DNA of 64,000 nucleotides from DASUPK01 sp963800285 (GCA_963800285.1 CAWDAL010000013.1:186001-250000), one strand, 5' to 3'. Shown: positions 1 to 8,355, counted from the stretch's first letter. Made by a program: numbers and translations. Notes: generated by a model from the sequence alone, not told the origin.

Positions 1-584
1 GGCCGGCCGGCCTCCTTCGCGCGCTCGGCCTGCATGAAGAGCGGCGCATCCCATCCCCAGGCGTCGATTCCCATCACCCGGATGCCCCTCTCGTAGAGCC
101 AGCGGGTCGCCTCGGCGCTCACTCCGGGCCCGCGACCGATGTAGTCAGGCTGCTCGTAGAACTCGTCGCGCCCGGTCCGGACAAGGACGATGTCGAGCTC
201 CTCGAGCGACCGGGGCAGCCGCTCCGCCACATCGTCTGCGGTCAGCTCTTCGCCGTCGGCGCGGTCGGTCGCGTCGATCACGACACCAGGACGGAAGAAC
301 CAGTCCAGGGGAAGTTCGTCGATCGTCTGCGAGCGCCGTCCGCCGGTGGTCGAGTTGTAGTGCCAGGGGGCGTCGACGTGGGTCGAGTTGTGGGTCCCGA
401 AGCGCAGGAACGTCTCCGTCGCCCATCCCTCCCCGTCGCGAAGGAGCTCCGGGCGCACGCCGAAGAGCTGATTGATGGCCGCGGCGCCGTCGGCGTGATC
501 GGCGAACTCGATCTCCGTCCGAAGCGGCTCCGGATAGTCCGGCGGATCGGGACGGATGGGGGCTGAGAGATCTACGACACGCAT
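1..584 (-). CDS. Cyclase family protein (kynurenine formamidase-like), C-terminus beyond window edge
   Basis: Metal-dependent hydrolase of the cyclase/kynurenine-formamidase family. The translation from the ATG at 584 opens MRVVDLSAPIRPDPP and carries the family metal-binding signature around residues 60-75 (FGTHNSTHVDAPWH, matching HxGTHxDxPxH apart from the first position). About 194 residues are visible; the usual length is 210-270, so only the C-terminal end is missing at the window edge. It starts 14 bp after the stop of the monooxygenase/dioxygenase gene on the same strand, so the two are probably co-transcribed. No strong Shine-Dalgarno is visible. The family also includes isatin hydrolases and other cyclic-amide or lactone hydrolases, so the substrate is open. 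Confidence 0.85.
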   Translation of the reverse strand, partial: MRVVDLSAPIRPDPPDYPEPLRTEIEFADHADGAAAINQLFGVRPELLRDGEGWATETFLRFGTHNSTHVDAPWHYNSTTGGRRSQTIDELPLDWFFRPGVVIDATDRADGEELTADDVAERLPRSLEELDIVLVRTGRDEFYEQPDYIGRGPGVSAEATRWLYERGIRVMGIDAWGWDAPLFMQAERAKEAGR

Positions 585-598
585 CCGGCGGGTCGACT

Positions 599-2377
599 CT
601 ACGCGCCGACCGGCTGCGCGACAGTCTCGATCACTCGGAGTGTGCCTTCCGGCGTGATTTCGTAGTCGAGCGAATCCGAGGTGGCGGCCGTGTAGGCGTG
701 AATCGAGAGCGCGACGCCGCGTCCGGGGTCGTGGCGGACGCGATGGATGTATTCGGGCCCGAAGCTGAAGACCGTCTCCGTCCGCCGGGAATGGGTCTCC
801 CGCCGGACGATGTGGCCGTCGACTGCTTCGACCGAGTCCTCGATCAGCTCGCCCCTGCAGACGAAGGCGGCGCCGCTTGCCCCGCCGTGGTCGTGGAAGG
901 TGGTGTCCTGGCCGGCGGCCCAGCCGAACAGCGCGATCTCCAGATGGGGCGTCTTGTAGAGCACCCGGTGGCTGCGGCGCTCGAGGTCGAAGCCGACAGC
1001 GTGCTCCCAGAGCCAGGGCGACCGGCCGACGTCGGTGACGATCTCCTCGAGCTGCTCGAGGCCGTCGGGGGCGACCGCGCCCAGCCCCTCGTCGAGCCAA
1101 CCTGTGAGTTCGTGCGCCCTCCGGGTGTGCGTCGTCATTGCCGTCCTCCTCCTCGTCGCGTTCGCCTCTAGGGACGACGATCCGTCTCCGAGACTCATCG
1201 CCGGAGGCGAGGATTCTGTGAGAGTCGGCTTCCGGACCGGTCGTCCCCTCCGCAGCTCACGGGCGATCGCCCGGGCCGCGCGCTTCGCCTCCTTGCCCAT
1301 GTAGCCGAGGCCGCCCGGACGCGGGACGTAGCCGATGAAGCGCAGGCCCTCGGCCGCGGGGCGCGGGCCGATCGCCTTCGGCACGCCGTGCTCGTCGAGC
1401 ACGTCCAGATGGCCCACGAGCGGCTCGAGCCCCCGCCGGTAGCCCGTCGCGCAGATCACCGCGTCGGCCTCGATGCGCCTGCCATCGGCGAGCGAGACCC
1501 CGCTCGAATCGAGTGATTCGACTGCGGTGACCACCTCGATCCGGCCGGACTCGATCGCCTCGACCACCCTCGGATCGACGATCGCGGGTGCCTTGCCCTC
1601 CGCTTTCGCCCGGCTGAACAGGCCTTCCTCGGGCGCCCGGAGGCCGTGGTCGCTCAGGTCGCCGATGTCCATCCGGCTGGCGAAGCGCGCGATGCGATCC
1701 GCCACCTTGGTGGGCAGATGCCAGAGGATGACGGCGATCAGGTCCCCGGGCAGCGGCCCCGGGCCCTCGCGCAGGAGGATGTGAGGAGGGGTCCGCACGG
1801 CCAGGCGAACCTCGGACGCCCCGCCCTCGACCAGCTCGTTGGCGATCTCCATTCCCGAGCACCCGGGGCCGACCACCAGCGCGCTTCGTCCCACGAAGGG
1901 CTCGGCGTTGCGGTACTCCGAGGAGTGGATCAGCTCACCCTCGAAGGTCTCGCGCCCGGGCCAGCCCGGGATCAGGGGATTCTGCTCGTAGCCGGTGGCG
2001 ACCACCACCTGATTGGCGCGAGCCGCGCCCGCGCCGGTGTGGACGACCCAATCTCCGTCGCCGCGCTCGATCGACTCCACTCGCGTGCCCAGGCGGAGCT
2101 CGATCCCGTCCTCGCCGGCGTGCCGCTCGAGATGCGCGACCACCTGGTCGCGGCTTGGGAACGTGGGCGTTCCCTTCGGGAATGGACGGCCCGGCAGGTG
2201 GGAGAAGCGGCGCCAGGTGTTGAGCCGGAGGCCGTCGTAGCGGGAGCGCCAGGAGGAGGCGATCCGGTCCGCCTGATCCAGGACCACCGGCGTCAGGCCG
2301 GCGTCCTTGAGGGCGACGGCGGAGGCGATTCCCGCGGGCCCGGCGCCGATGACAAGTACACGGTTCTCCTGCTGCAT
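599..2377 (-). CDS. Flavin-containing monooxygenase joined in frame to type I cysteine dioxygenase
   Basis: One 592-codon frame holds two enzymes. Residues 1-390 are an FAD/NADPH monooxygenase: dinucleotide motif GAGPAG near 11, FMO fingerprint FEGELIHSSEY at 145-155, and a second motif GPGCSG at 170-175. Residues 414-592 are a cysteine dioxygenase, which oxidises cysteine to cysteine sulfinate with Fe(II). Its cupin ligands are HDH (about 495-497) and the His of EYIHRV (about 545). Gly stands where mammalian enzymes have the Tyr-crosslinked Cys, as in other bacterial forms. The linker 391-413 is low complexity, and an internal ATG (codon 414, position 1138) has a strong ribosome-binding site. 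The product may therefore be a fusion, a fusion plus a separate dioxygenase, or two genes merged by an indel. A LuxR-type regulator lies upstream. Confidence 0.8.
   Translation of the reverse strand: MQQENRVLVIGAGPAGIASAVALKDAGLTPVVLDQADRIASSWRSRYDGLRLNTWRRFSHLPGRPFPKGTPTFPSRDQVVAHLERHAGEDGIELRLGTRVESIERGDGDWVVHTGAGAARANQVVVATGYEQNPLIPGWPGRETFEGELIHSSEYRNAEPFVGRSALVVGPGCSGMEIANELVEGGASEVRLAVRTPPHILLREGPGPLPGDLIAVILWHLPTKVADRIARFASRMDIGDLSDHGLRAPEEGLFSRAKAEGKAPAIVDPRVVEAIESGRIEVVTAVESLDSSGVSLADGRRIEADAVICATGYRRGLEPLVGHLDVLDEHGVPKAIGPRPAAEGLRFIGYVPRPGGLGYMGKEAKRAARAIARELRRGRPVRKPTLTESSPPAMSLGDGSSSLEANATRRRTAMTTHTRRAHELTGWLDEGLGAVAPDGLEQLEEIVTDVGRSPWLWEHAVGFDLERRSHRVLYKTPHLEIALFGWAAGQDTTFHDHGGASGAAFVCRGELIEDSVEAVDGHIVRRETHSRRTETVFSFGPEYIHRVRHDPGRGVALSIHAYTAATSDSLDYEITPEGTLRVIETVAQPVGA
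1145..1154 (-). promoter_or_regulatory. Internal Shine-Dalgarno before the cysteine dioxygenase domain
   Basis: On the minus strand the sequence GAGGAGGAGG sits 6 nt before an in-frame ATG at 1138. The peptide from that ATG begins MTTHTRRAHELTGW and is a complete dioxygenase of 179 residues. Position, spacing and strength are those of a real start site. Confidence 0.6.
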
Positions 2378-2471
2378 TGAATGCTCCTCGGTCGCGTGCG
2401 TTGGCGAATGCGATCGTGCCGAGGCCGGGACGCCGGTTCATCGGCTGAACCACTCAACTTCCGCTCGGAGG

Positions 2472-2493
2472 GAGTGGGTGATTTCACCCACTC
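2472..2493. promoter_or_regulatory. Perfect 10-bp inverted repeat, candidate operator
   Basis: GAGTGGGTGA and TCACCCACTC flank a 2-nt TT spacer, making a perfect palindrome of 22 bp. It lies in the 120-bp gap between the LuxR-type gene stop and the monooxygenase/dioxygenase start, about 95 bp upstream of that ATG. The spacer is too short for an RNA hairpin loop without opening inner pairs, and no T-tract follows. A protein-binding site for the adjacent regulator fits better than a terminator. Binding is inference. Confidence 0.5.
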
Positions 2494-2497
2494 GCGT

Positions 2498-4138
2498 TCA
2501 GACGAGTCCGTGCTCGTGCGCGTAGCCGGTGGCTGCCGCCCGGGAGGAGACGCCGAGCTTGGCGTAGATGTTGCTGACGTGCCGATCCACCGTCCTCACG
2601 CTCAGCACCAGTGCGGCGGCGATCTCCCTGTTCGTCTCCCCGGCTGCGAGCCGGCCCAGCACCTCGAGCTCGCGGCCGGTCAGCCCATGCGAATCGACGG
2701 TGGCTCGGGTGCTTGCCAGTTCCTCGACCCGGGCGAGGTCGACGGATGCTCCCAGCCGCGCGAAGATCTCCCGAGCCGCCTCGATCTCCAGACCGGCGCT
2801 CTCCTCGTCCCCGAGCGAGCGGCAGGCCAGCCCGACCAGCTCTCGCACCCGCGCGCTCTCGTAGGGCGCGTCGAACCGCCGCCATACCTCACCGGCGCGC
2901 CGGAGCGAGCCGAGCGCGGTCTGAGGACGGCCGGCAACGAGCTCCAGCAGGCCACGCGACTGAGCTGCCATCGCGCTGAGCGCGCCGGGCTCCTCCTCGG
3001 CGTCCGCGATCGATTCCAGCTCCTGGCATGCCCTCACCGCCGCATCCAGGTCCCCGGCTGCGGCCATGATCTCGACGTAAGCGGGCAGCAGCGCCACGCG
3101 CCGGGCCGCCTCGGCGGTCTCGGAGGTGACCCTGCGGATCGCCGCTTCCGCAGCCTCACCTCTCCCCTGCGAGAGGCGAAGCAGCGCGAGTCCGGGCTGC
3201 GGCTCCCAACCCTGCCCACTCGCCTCCCGGTAGGCCGCCTCGGCCTGGTCGTGCTCACCGCGCAGGCGGTGGACCTCCCCCCTCTGGTAGTGAGCCTCGC
3301 CCGCCGCTACGGGGTTCTCCCCCCGAAGGCAGCGCTCAGCCGCCAGGCGGGCCTCGTCGATCGCCTCCTCCCAGGAGCCGTGGATCCGCATGATCTGCGC
3401 TCGGTGAACCAGGCATCGGCCGGTGAAGGCGACCAGGTCGGGCTGGCCCTCGCACCATTCCGCCAAAGCGGTCGTCCACTCCTGCGCGCGACCCAGCTCG
3501 TGGGCGTCCTCGCAGGCGAGGATCACGCCGCAATAGACGATGCCCGAGCTGATCGGAGAGAGCTCCCCCGCGATCACTCCCACCATCGCCAGGTCGAGTA
3601 GCGCCAGTCCCTCTCGCAGCCGGCCCAGCCTGATCAGGACGTGCCCCTGCTCCTGCGAGGCGAGGGCGAAGAGATCGGGATCGCCGAAGCGCTCGCCGAT
3701 CGCGGCCGCCTCGGCGGCCGTCGCGACGGCGCCCTTGAGATCTCCGCGGGCCTCCTGCTCGAAGACCTGGGGTATCAGCATGTAGCCGTGCTCGACGCGG
3801 TCGGTTCCCTCCCGCTGGAGCAAGCGCTCCGCGCGGCCCAGCCAGCCGCTCGCGCGCCCGGTCTCGCCGTGCGATGCGAGCGTCACACCGATCCAGTGCG
3901 CGCAGCGGAGCGCCGCCATCCGATCGTCCGCCTCGAGATGGCCGCGGTAGGCGCGCTCGAGGGTCTCCCTGTACTCCTGCTCTCGGCCGAGCATGTAGGA
4001 GCAGGTCGCCAGCAGCTCGAGGTCGGACGGCCCGAGCGGAGCGTCGGCGTCGGCCGCCTTCAGCGCATCGTGGGCCTGGCGCCACGCTCGGCGGGCGTAG
4101 GACTCGCGTCCACGTGCAAGTTCCTCGGCGGCCTCCAC
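2498..4138 (-). CDS. LuxR-family transcriptional regulator with tetratricopeptide-like N-terminal region
   Basis: A 546-residue regulator. About residues 1-480 form a run of Ala/Leu/Glu-rich helical hairpins resembling tetratricopeptide repeats, as in MalT-like signal domains. The last 60 residues are a LuxR/GerE helix-turn-helix (LTGRELEVLGRLAAGETNRE followed by IAAALVLSVRTVDRHVSNI). No ATPase P-loop or receiver domain is present, so the input is likely a ligand or partner protein bound by the repeats. It follows the dienelactone hydrolase by 9 bp on the same strand and precedes the monooxygenase/dioxygenase gene, whose upstream gap holds a 22-bp palindrome. Control of that gene is a reasonable inference. 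Confidence 0.88.
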   Translation of the reverse strand: MEAAEELARGRESYARRAWRQAHDALKAADADAPLGPSDLELLATCSYMLGREQEYRETLERAYRGHLEADDRMAALRCAHWIGVTLASHGETGRASGWLGRAERLLQREGTDRVEHGYMLIPQVFEQEARGDLKGAVATAAEAAAIGERFGDPDLFALASQEQGHVLIRLGRLREGLALLDLAMVGVIAGELSPISSGIVYCGVILACEDAHELGRAQEWTTALAEWCEGQPDLVAFTGRCLVHRAQIMRIHGSWEEAIDEARLAAERCLRGENPVAAGEAHYQRGEVHRLRGEHDQAEAAYREASGQGWEPQPGLALLRLSQGRGEAAEAAIRRVTSETAEAARRVALLPAYVEIMAAAGDLDAAVRACQELESIADAEEEPGALSAMAAQSRGLLELVAGRPQTALGSLRRAGEVWRRFDAPYESARVRELVGLACRSLGDEESAGLEIEAAREIFARLGASVDLARVEELASTRATVDSHGLTGRELEVLGRLAAGETNREIAAALVLSVRTVDRHVSNIYAKLGVSSRAAATGYAHEHGLV

Positions 4139-4147
4139 CGCCGTCGA

Positions 4148-4930
4148 TTATGTCGCCGTGACTCCCTTCAGGAAGCCAAGGGTGCGGCGCCAGGCATCCT
4201 CAGACTCCTGCGCGAACTCGTCCTGCTTCTTGTCGAAGAAGGAGTGAGGGGCGCCCGGATAGACGTGGACTTCATGCTCCACTCCCGCCTCGTCCAGGGC
4301 AGCGTCGAATTCCTCGACCTGCTCGATCGGGATCGCCTGATCGGCGCCGCCGAAGAGGCCGAGTACGGGAACGTGGGTGCGGGCGGCCTGGGCCAGGGGG
4401 CCGCGGCCATCGAAACGCGAGGCATCAAGGACCCCGTACAGCCCGACCGCGCCGCCCAGGCCGAGATCGGGATTGGCCCCGCTGACGAAGGAGAGGCTGC
4501 CGCCGAAGCAGAATCCGACCGTGACGAGGGTCGAGATGCCGGTGCGCTCGCGAAGCTCGGCGATCGCGGCCCGCAGGTCGTCGGTCGCCTGTTCGAGCTG
4601 GACCTGTTCCCGGTGGGGCATGTAGTCGAACTCCTCGTCCCGCGGACCGAGCCCAGCGGTCCGCCCGTAGTAGTCGAACGCGATCGCCGGGTGGCCTGCC
4701 TGGGCGAACCGCTCCGCGAGCTCGATGTAGAACGGATAGAGGCCACGAACGTCCGGCAGGATCACCAGCCCGGGGCCGGCGGAGCCGGGCGCCTCGGCGA
4801 ATGCGGCCGAGAACTCGGTTCCGTCGGCGGAGGTCAATGTGAACACCTCCGCGCCCGCCCCGCCGGCGATCGGCGGACCGATCAGCTCAGCCGGAAGGTC
4901 GGGCGGCCGCGAGTCGAAGTCGAAGCACAC
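4148..4930 (-). CDS. Dienelactone hydrolase family protein
   Basis: Alpha/beta hydrolase of 260 residues, the usual size for the family. The catalytic triad is visible: Cys141 in GFCFGG (the cysteine nucleophile typical of dienelactone hydrolases), Asp197 in FGGADQAIP, and His229 in GAPHSFF. The type enzyme opens dienelactone rings in chlorocatechol breakdown; here the substrate is unknown. No signal peptide is seen, so it is probably cytoplasmic. It is the first gene of a likely unit with the LuxR-type regulator, 9 bp downstream. Confidence 0.88.
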   Translation of the reverse strand: MCFDFDSRPPDLPAELIGPPIAGGAGAEVFTLTSADGTEFSAAFAEAPGSAGPGLVILPDVRGLYPFYIELAERFAQAGHPAIAFDYYGRTAGLGPRDEEFDYMPHREQVQLEQATDDLRAAIAELRERTGISTLVTVGFCFGGSLSFVSGANPDLGLGGAVGLYGVLDASRFDGRGPLAQAARTHVPVLGLFGGADQAIPIEQVEEFDAALDEAGVEHEVHVYPGAPHSFFDKKQDEFAQESEDAWRRTLGFLKGVTAT

Positions 4931-4965
4931 GCGGGTCTCCTTCCCGCTCGCTCGAGATCCAGTCG

Positions 4966-7050
4966 CTAGGCGGCCTTGACGGGGGTGGCGCCCGCGTCCA
5001 CGCGGAGCTCCCCAGCGATCGCCTCGCGTGCCGCCTCGGGCTCGAGCACGACGAACTCCCCGGCGCCCTTCAGGATCTCGCGAAGCAGCCAGTCGGTCGA
5101 GCCGTACGGAACCTCGATCACGACCGCGCCGTCGGCGAGCTCCTCGATCACGGTGTGCTCCTCGCGCGCCCAGCGGGCCCGCTCGGGCGAGACCCAGACT
5201 CGCGCCACGTCGGCGGCCGGGACGTGCTCGCCGGAGAGCCAGCCGCCCTCGATCGCGGCGATGTCCTCGACCTCCGGGCGCGGCTCGAAGGTCTCGCGGA
5301 GGACCTCGGCCTCCTTGATGCGGTCGAGCCGGAAGTGGCGGACGTCCTCTCGCCGGCGGTCATAGGAGGCGACGTACCAGCCCTCCGGGCCGTTGGCGAG
5401 CGTGTAGGGCTCGATCTCGCGCTTGGTGAACTCGTCCTCGTTCTCCTTGTAGTACTGGATGGAGAGAACCCGCTGGCCCTCGATCGCCTTGTTCACCTTG
5501 CGGGCGACGTCGGAGTCGTCGCCGCCCGATGCGGCGATCTCCAGCCCTTCCTCCGAGGGATCGTGGCCGAGCGCGGTGACGATCTTCTTCCGGGCGCTGA
5601 CGAGCCCGCTCTGAGGCAGGTGGTCGCCGAACAGGTCGATCGCGGCGACCAGCGCCTTCGCCTCGAGCGGCAGCAGCCGGGCGGGCTTGGCGAAGTTGTC
5701 GCCGTAGGGCTCGGCGTCGACCTCGATCTCGTCGCCCTGCAGCTCGGCGTAGAGGACGTAGGTCCCGCCGCCGAAGTTGACGACGTTGAGCAGGTCGATG
5801 TCGTCGCGGAGCTCCTGCTCGCTGACGTGGAGCCGGTCCACGACGTCGGCCGTCGACAGGCGCGCGTCGCCCTTCGCGGACTCGATCAGCATCCCGGCGA
5901 GCGTCACGAGGCGGGCGAAGCGCTCGGGCCGAATCGACGAGTCCGAGCGACCGTTGGAGCGGCTGGACCGCGGTGCCGGCGGGACCGTCCGCACGGTGGC
6001 GGCCGGCTCGAAGTCGTCCCTGTGGCGCTCGGAGAGCTGCTCGAGCCGGTCGGCGACCTCCTCGGCCAGCTCGGGGGGATCGAGGACGGTCGCGTTCTGC
6101 CGCCAGTGCAGGACCCAGGCGACCATCTGGCGGCTCGAGGCGTACTCGGTCTCGAAGATGCGTCCCTTGCCGGGCGAGCCGTCGCCGCGGCCGGGGTTGC
6201 GGAACTCGCCGTAGGCGCCGAAGTCGCGCTCGACCAGCCAGGCGATTCGCTCCTTCAGGAAGATCTTCGCCGTGCCCTGGATCTCGCCGAGCTGCCACTC
6301 GGCCTTGCGCGCGTAGTCGCGGCGCTCGAAGTCCTCAGGGGGTGAGAAGTCGTGCTCGGCCTTGGACGCGTAGGAGACCTTGCCGCGGATCCGCGAGAGG
6401 CGGAAGACCCGGATCGCGTCCCGCTCGTGCGAGCGGCCGATCAGATAGAACTGGCCGCCCCGGTAGACCAGGTGGTACGGGTCGACCTTCCGCTTCTCCT
6501 GCGAGTCGCGCTCGATCGTGTAGTAGGTGAACTCGATCGTCTTGCGGCGTGAGATCGCCGTCTCGATCTTGGAGAGGCGCTGGGAGACCTCCGCGCCGTC
6601 GGCCTTGGCGGTCATGCGCACCTCGACCGACGACTGCTCGGGTGCCGTCAGCGGACTGGGACGGCCCCAGGAGACCTGCTGCAGCGCGAGCCGGAGCGGC
6701 TCGGCATAGGCGAACTCGCCGTCGAGCAGCTGAAGAGCGGTCTGGAGCGCGGCGAGCTCATCGTCGCCGAACTGGACCTCAGGCAGGTAGTAGTTCTCGG
6801 GCGGCAGGGAGTAGAGCTCGGACTCGTAGCCCTGGAGGCTCTCACCCGGCTTCTCCACCTGGAGCGTGATGCCCAGGCTCTCCAGCTCAGCGCGATCGGC
6901 GTAGAAGCGGCGCGCGAAGGCGTCGTCGTTCATGTCGCTGTATCCCTCCACCTCGCGCTTGATCTCGAGCGCCGACGTCGGCCTGCCCTGGGCCATGAGG
7001 TAGGAGATCAGCGAGAGCTGGCGGATCAGCTTCTCGGTGTCCTTGGCCAT
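4966..7050 (-). CDS. PafBC-like fused WYL-domain transcriptional regulator
   Basis: A 694-residue protein made of two consecutive halves, each with an N-terminal winged helix followed by a WYL domain and a C-terminal extension. The first half begins with DTEKLIRQLSLISYLMAQG, and its WYL region lies around residues 170-240 (VDPYHLVYRGGQFYLIGR). The second half starts near 370 (PERFARLVTLAGML), with a WYL region around 535-590 (EIEPYTLANGPEGWYVASYD). In mycobacteria PafB and PafC are separate and activate a RecA/LexA-independent DNA-damage response; fused versions are known in other actinobacteria. The gap upstream carries a tandem TTTGCGCA-type repeat. Whether this protein binds it is unknown. 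DNA-repair genes nfo and the MrfA-type helicase lie elsewhere in the window. Confidence 0.85.
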   Translation of the reverse strand: MAKDTEKLIRQLSLISYLMAQGRPTSALEIKREVEGYSDMNDDAFARRFYADRAELESLGITLQVEKPGESLQGYESELYSLPPENYYLPEVQFGDDELAALQTALQLLDGEFAYAEPLRLALQQVSWGRPSPLTAPEQSSVEVRMTAKADGAEVSQRLSKIETAISRRKTIEFTYYTIERDSQEKRKVDPYHLVYRGGQFYLIGRSHERDAIRVFRLSRIRGKVSYASKAEHDFSPPEDFERRDYARKAEWQLGEIQGTAKIFLKERIAWLVERDFGAYGEFRNPGRGDGSPGKGRIFETEYASSRQMVAWVLHWRQNATVLDPPELAEEVADRLEQLSERHRDDFEPAATVRTVPPAPRSSRSNGRSDSSIRPERFARLVTLAGMLIESAKGDARLSTADVVDRLHVSEQELRDDIDLLNVVNFGGGTYVLYAELQGDEIEVDAEPYGDNFAKPARLLPLEAKALVAAIDLFGDHLPQSGLVSARKKIVTALGHDPSEEGLEIAASGGDDSDVARKVNKAIEGQRVLSIQYYKENEDEFTKREIEPYTLANGPEGWYVASYDRRREDVRHFRLDRIKEAEVLRETFEPRPEVEDIAAIEGGWLSGEHVPAADVARVWVSPERARWAREEHTVIEELADGAVVIEVPYGSTDWLLREILKGAGEFVVLEPEAAREAIAGELRVDAGATPVKAA

Positions 7051-7114
7051 CCGCGAACCAGCATAGACCGGGGAACCGGGCCTCCAATCCGCAGGGATTA
7101 CGGATCCGAAAACG

Positions 7115-7132
7115 ATTTGCGCAATTTGCGCA
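7115..7132. repeat. Tandem 9-mer ATTTGCGCA x2 containing the 11-mer CGCAATTTGCG
   Basis: Two head-to-tail copies of ATTTGCGCA lie between the lipoprotein stop (7138) and the PafBC-like start (7050). The block contains CGCAATTTGCG at 7120-7130, the reverse complement of an 11-mer found twice near 63.9 kb. The position suits an operator of the PafBC-like gene. It could also be an activator site. Confidence 0.5.
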
Positions 7133-7137
7133 GGCGT

Positions 7138-7875
7138 CTAGGCCGGGTCGAAGCTCGAGATGGCCCGCTCGATCACGGGCGAGAATCGGCTCCAGAGCGT
7201 GGGAGGAGCCGCTCCGACGATCACCGTGGTCGCGGCCGGCCCTCGCACGATGCAGGCGACCTCCACGTAATGGTGCGCCGACTCGGTGGCGTAGCGGTCC
7301 TGCACGCATGAGCCACGCCCGTGGCTGAAGCGAAGGCCCGTCGCGGCCGCGATGGGGAGGAGATGGCTGTCGCCCTCCTCGACGTTGTGGGCGGGTCTGA
7401 AGCTCGCCCAGTTCTCCAGCGTCTCCTCGCCCTGCTGAGGGGTGACGTTGAGGTAGCCGCGGATCTCGCCGTGGCCGGTGCGAGCGGCCGTCACGGTGCC
7501 CGGGTCGGTCCTCGTCAGGTGCCAGCCGGGCGGGTAGGCGAGCACCGCATCCCCTGAGGGCAGCTCCTCGGTCCTCCAGCCGGGAGGGGACGCCGCCGGG
7601 TGGAGCCAGGCGAAGGCGGCCGGGTTGGCGGGCGCGGGCGGTCCCCCAATCTCCTCGTCTCCGCGTGTGGAGCCGCAGGCGGCGAGCGTCGCCGCGCCCG
7701 TCAGCGCGAGCGCGGCGACCAGAGCCTGGAGTCGGCGCGGGCGGCTAGGTGTTGCCGTCGCCGTCGCTGGGACCGCCGTTGTTGTCGGCGTCGTGATCCC
7801 CGCCGTTGTGCTGCGGAATTCCGTGGTGGTGGTGATGGTGGTGGTGGTGATGTCCCGCGAACGCGAGACCGGCAC
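7138..7875 (-). CDS. Putative lipoprotein, start uncertain
   Basis: The mature part looks like an exported lipoprotein: Arg-rich stretch, hydrophobic segment and lipobox ending TGAATLAAC followed by GS, then about 175 residues with no recognised enzyme motif (WLHPAASPPGW, YPPGWHL, ending IERAISSFDP). Four or so Cys/His-containing stretches suggest a folded extracellular domain. The only standard start in this frame is a GTG at 7875. It would overlap the His-rich gene by about 130 bp and turn the His codon run into a Thr run. I regard the first 45 codons as doubtful; the real start may be a non-canonical codon near 7740, coupled to the His-rich gene. Function unknown. Confidence 0.6.
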   Translation of the reverse strand: MPVSRSRDITTTTITTTTEFRSTTAGITTPTTTAVPATATATPSRPRRLQALVAALALTGAATLAACGSTRGDEEIGGPPAPANPAAFAWLHPAASPPGWRTEELPSGDAVLAYPPGWHLTRTDPGTVTAARTGHGEIRGYLNVTPQQGEETLENWASFRPAHNVEEGDSHLLPIAAATGLRFSHGRGSCVQDRYATESAHHYVEVACIVRGPAATTVIVGAAPPTLWSRFSPVIERAISSFDPA

Positions 7876-7939
7876 CGCCGACGGCGAGTGCCAGGGCCGC
7901 GACGCCCGCCACGATCAACCTGCCGGTTCTGCTCAACAT
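7745..7939 (-). CDS. Small secreted histidine-rich protein
   Basis: A 64-residue protein starting MLSRTGRLIVAG with a clear signal peptide (hydrophobic core VAALALAVGGAGLAFA). The mature part opens with ten consecutive His and continues with Asn, Asp and Gly (PQHNGGDHDADNNGG). The start is supported by an AAGGGA ribosome-binding site 8 nt upstream. A His run followed by acidic residues suggests extracellular binding of Zn, Ni or Cu, but this is inference from composition. It sits directly before the lipoprotein gene and may be co-expressed with it. Intrinsic disorder is likely. Confidence 0.7.
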   Translation of the reverse strand: MLSRTGRLIVAGVAALALAVGGAGLAFAGHHHHHHHHHHGIPQHNGGDHDADNNGGPSDGDGNT

Positions 7940-8056
7940 CTGGTCATCCCTTCTCGTCGGTGACCTTGCGTAGTACGGCCAACTACGGAGGAGGGATGGG
8001 ATGGGCGCCGATAGATTGCGCCGATCGACTTCCTCGGGAACATCGGCCTGCGCCTG

Positions 8057-8344
8057 GTGGGGCTGCTCGTCACCGTCGGCATCCTGGCCGCGGTCTACTT
8101 CTTCGCCATCAAGCCGGCGACCGACACCGCCAACAACGCGATCAACTCGTTCTCGAAGCCCATTCAGCAGGCCGAGAAGCAGGCCGCGCTGGCCCAGCAG
8201 CAGCTCCAGCGCAACGTGAACTCGAGCAGCGGCGGATCGCAACGGTCCGACCTGAATCAGCTCAACAAGCTCCAGCGCTGCATCCAGAAGGCGCACCAGA
8301 ACGTGCACCGCCTGGAGCGCTGCACCCGGCGGTTCGCGCCGTAA
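8057..8344 (+). CDS. Small membrane-anchored or secreted protein of unknown function
   Basis: A 95-residue protein with one N-terminal hydrophobic segment (VGLLVTVGILAAVYFFAI), a Gln/Ala-rich probable coiled coil (QQAEKQAALAQQQLQ), and a C-terminal part with two Cys in a basic context (QRCIQKAH, LERCTRRF). The GTG at 8057 is the first standard start. The same frame is open upstream to an ATT at 8015 reading IAPIDFLGNIGLRLVG, which resembles a natural N-terminus, so translation could begin there on a rare start codon. A GGAGGAGGG block lies about 20 nt before that ATT. No family recognised. Confidence 0.5.
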   Translation: MGLLVTVGILAAVYFFAIKPATDTANNAINSFSKPIQQAEKQAALAQQQLQRNVNSSSGGSQRSDLNQLNKLQRCIQKAHQNVHRLERCTRRFAP

Positions 8345-8355
8345 CCGCCCGGGGC

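Noticed and set aside
7797..7862. Simple-sequence GTG/GAT run as a repeat element
   Set aside because: It is the codon run for ten histidines in the small secreted protein, not a separate repeat.
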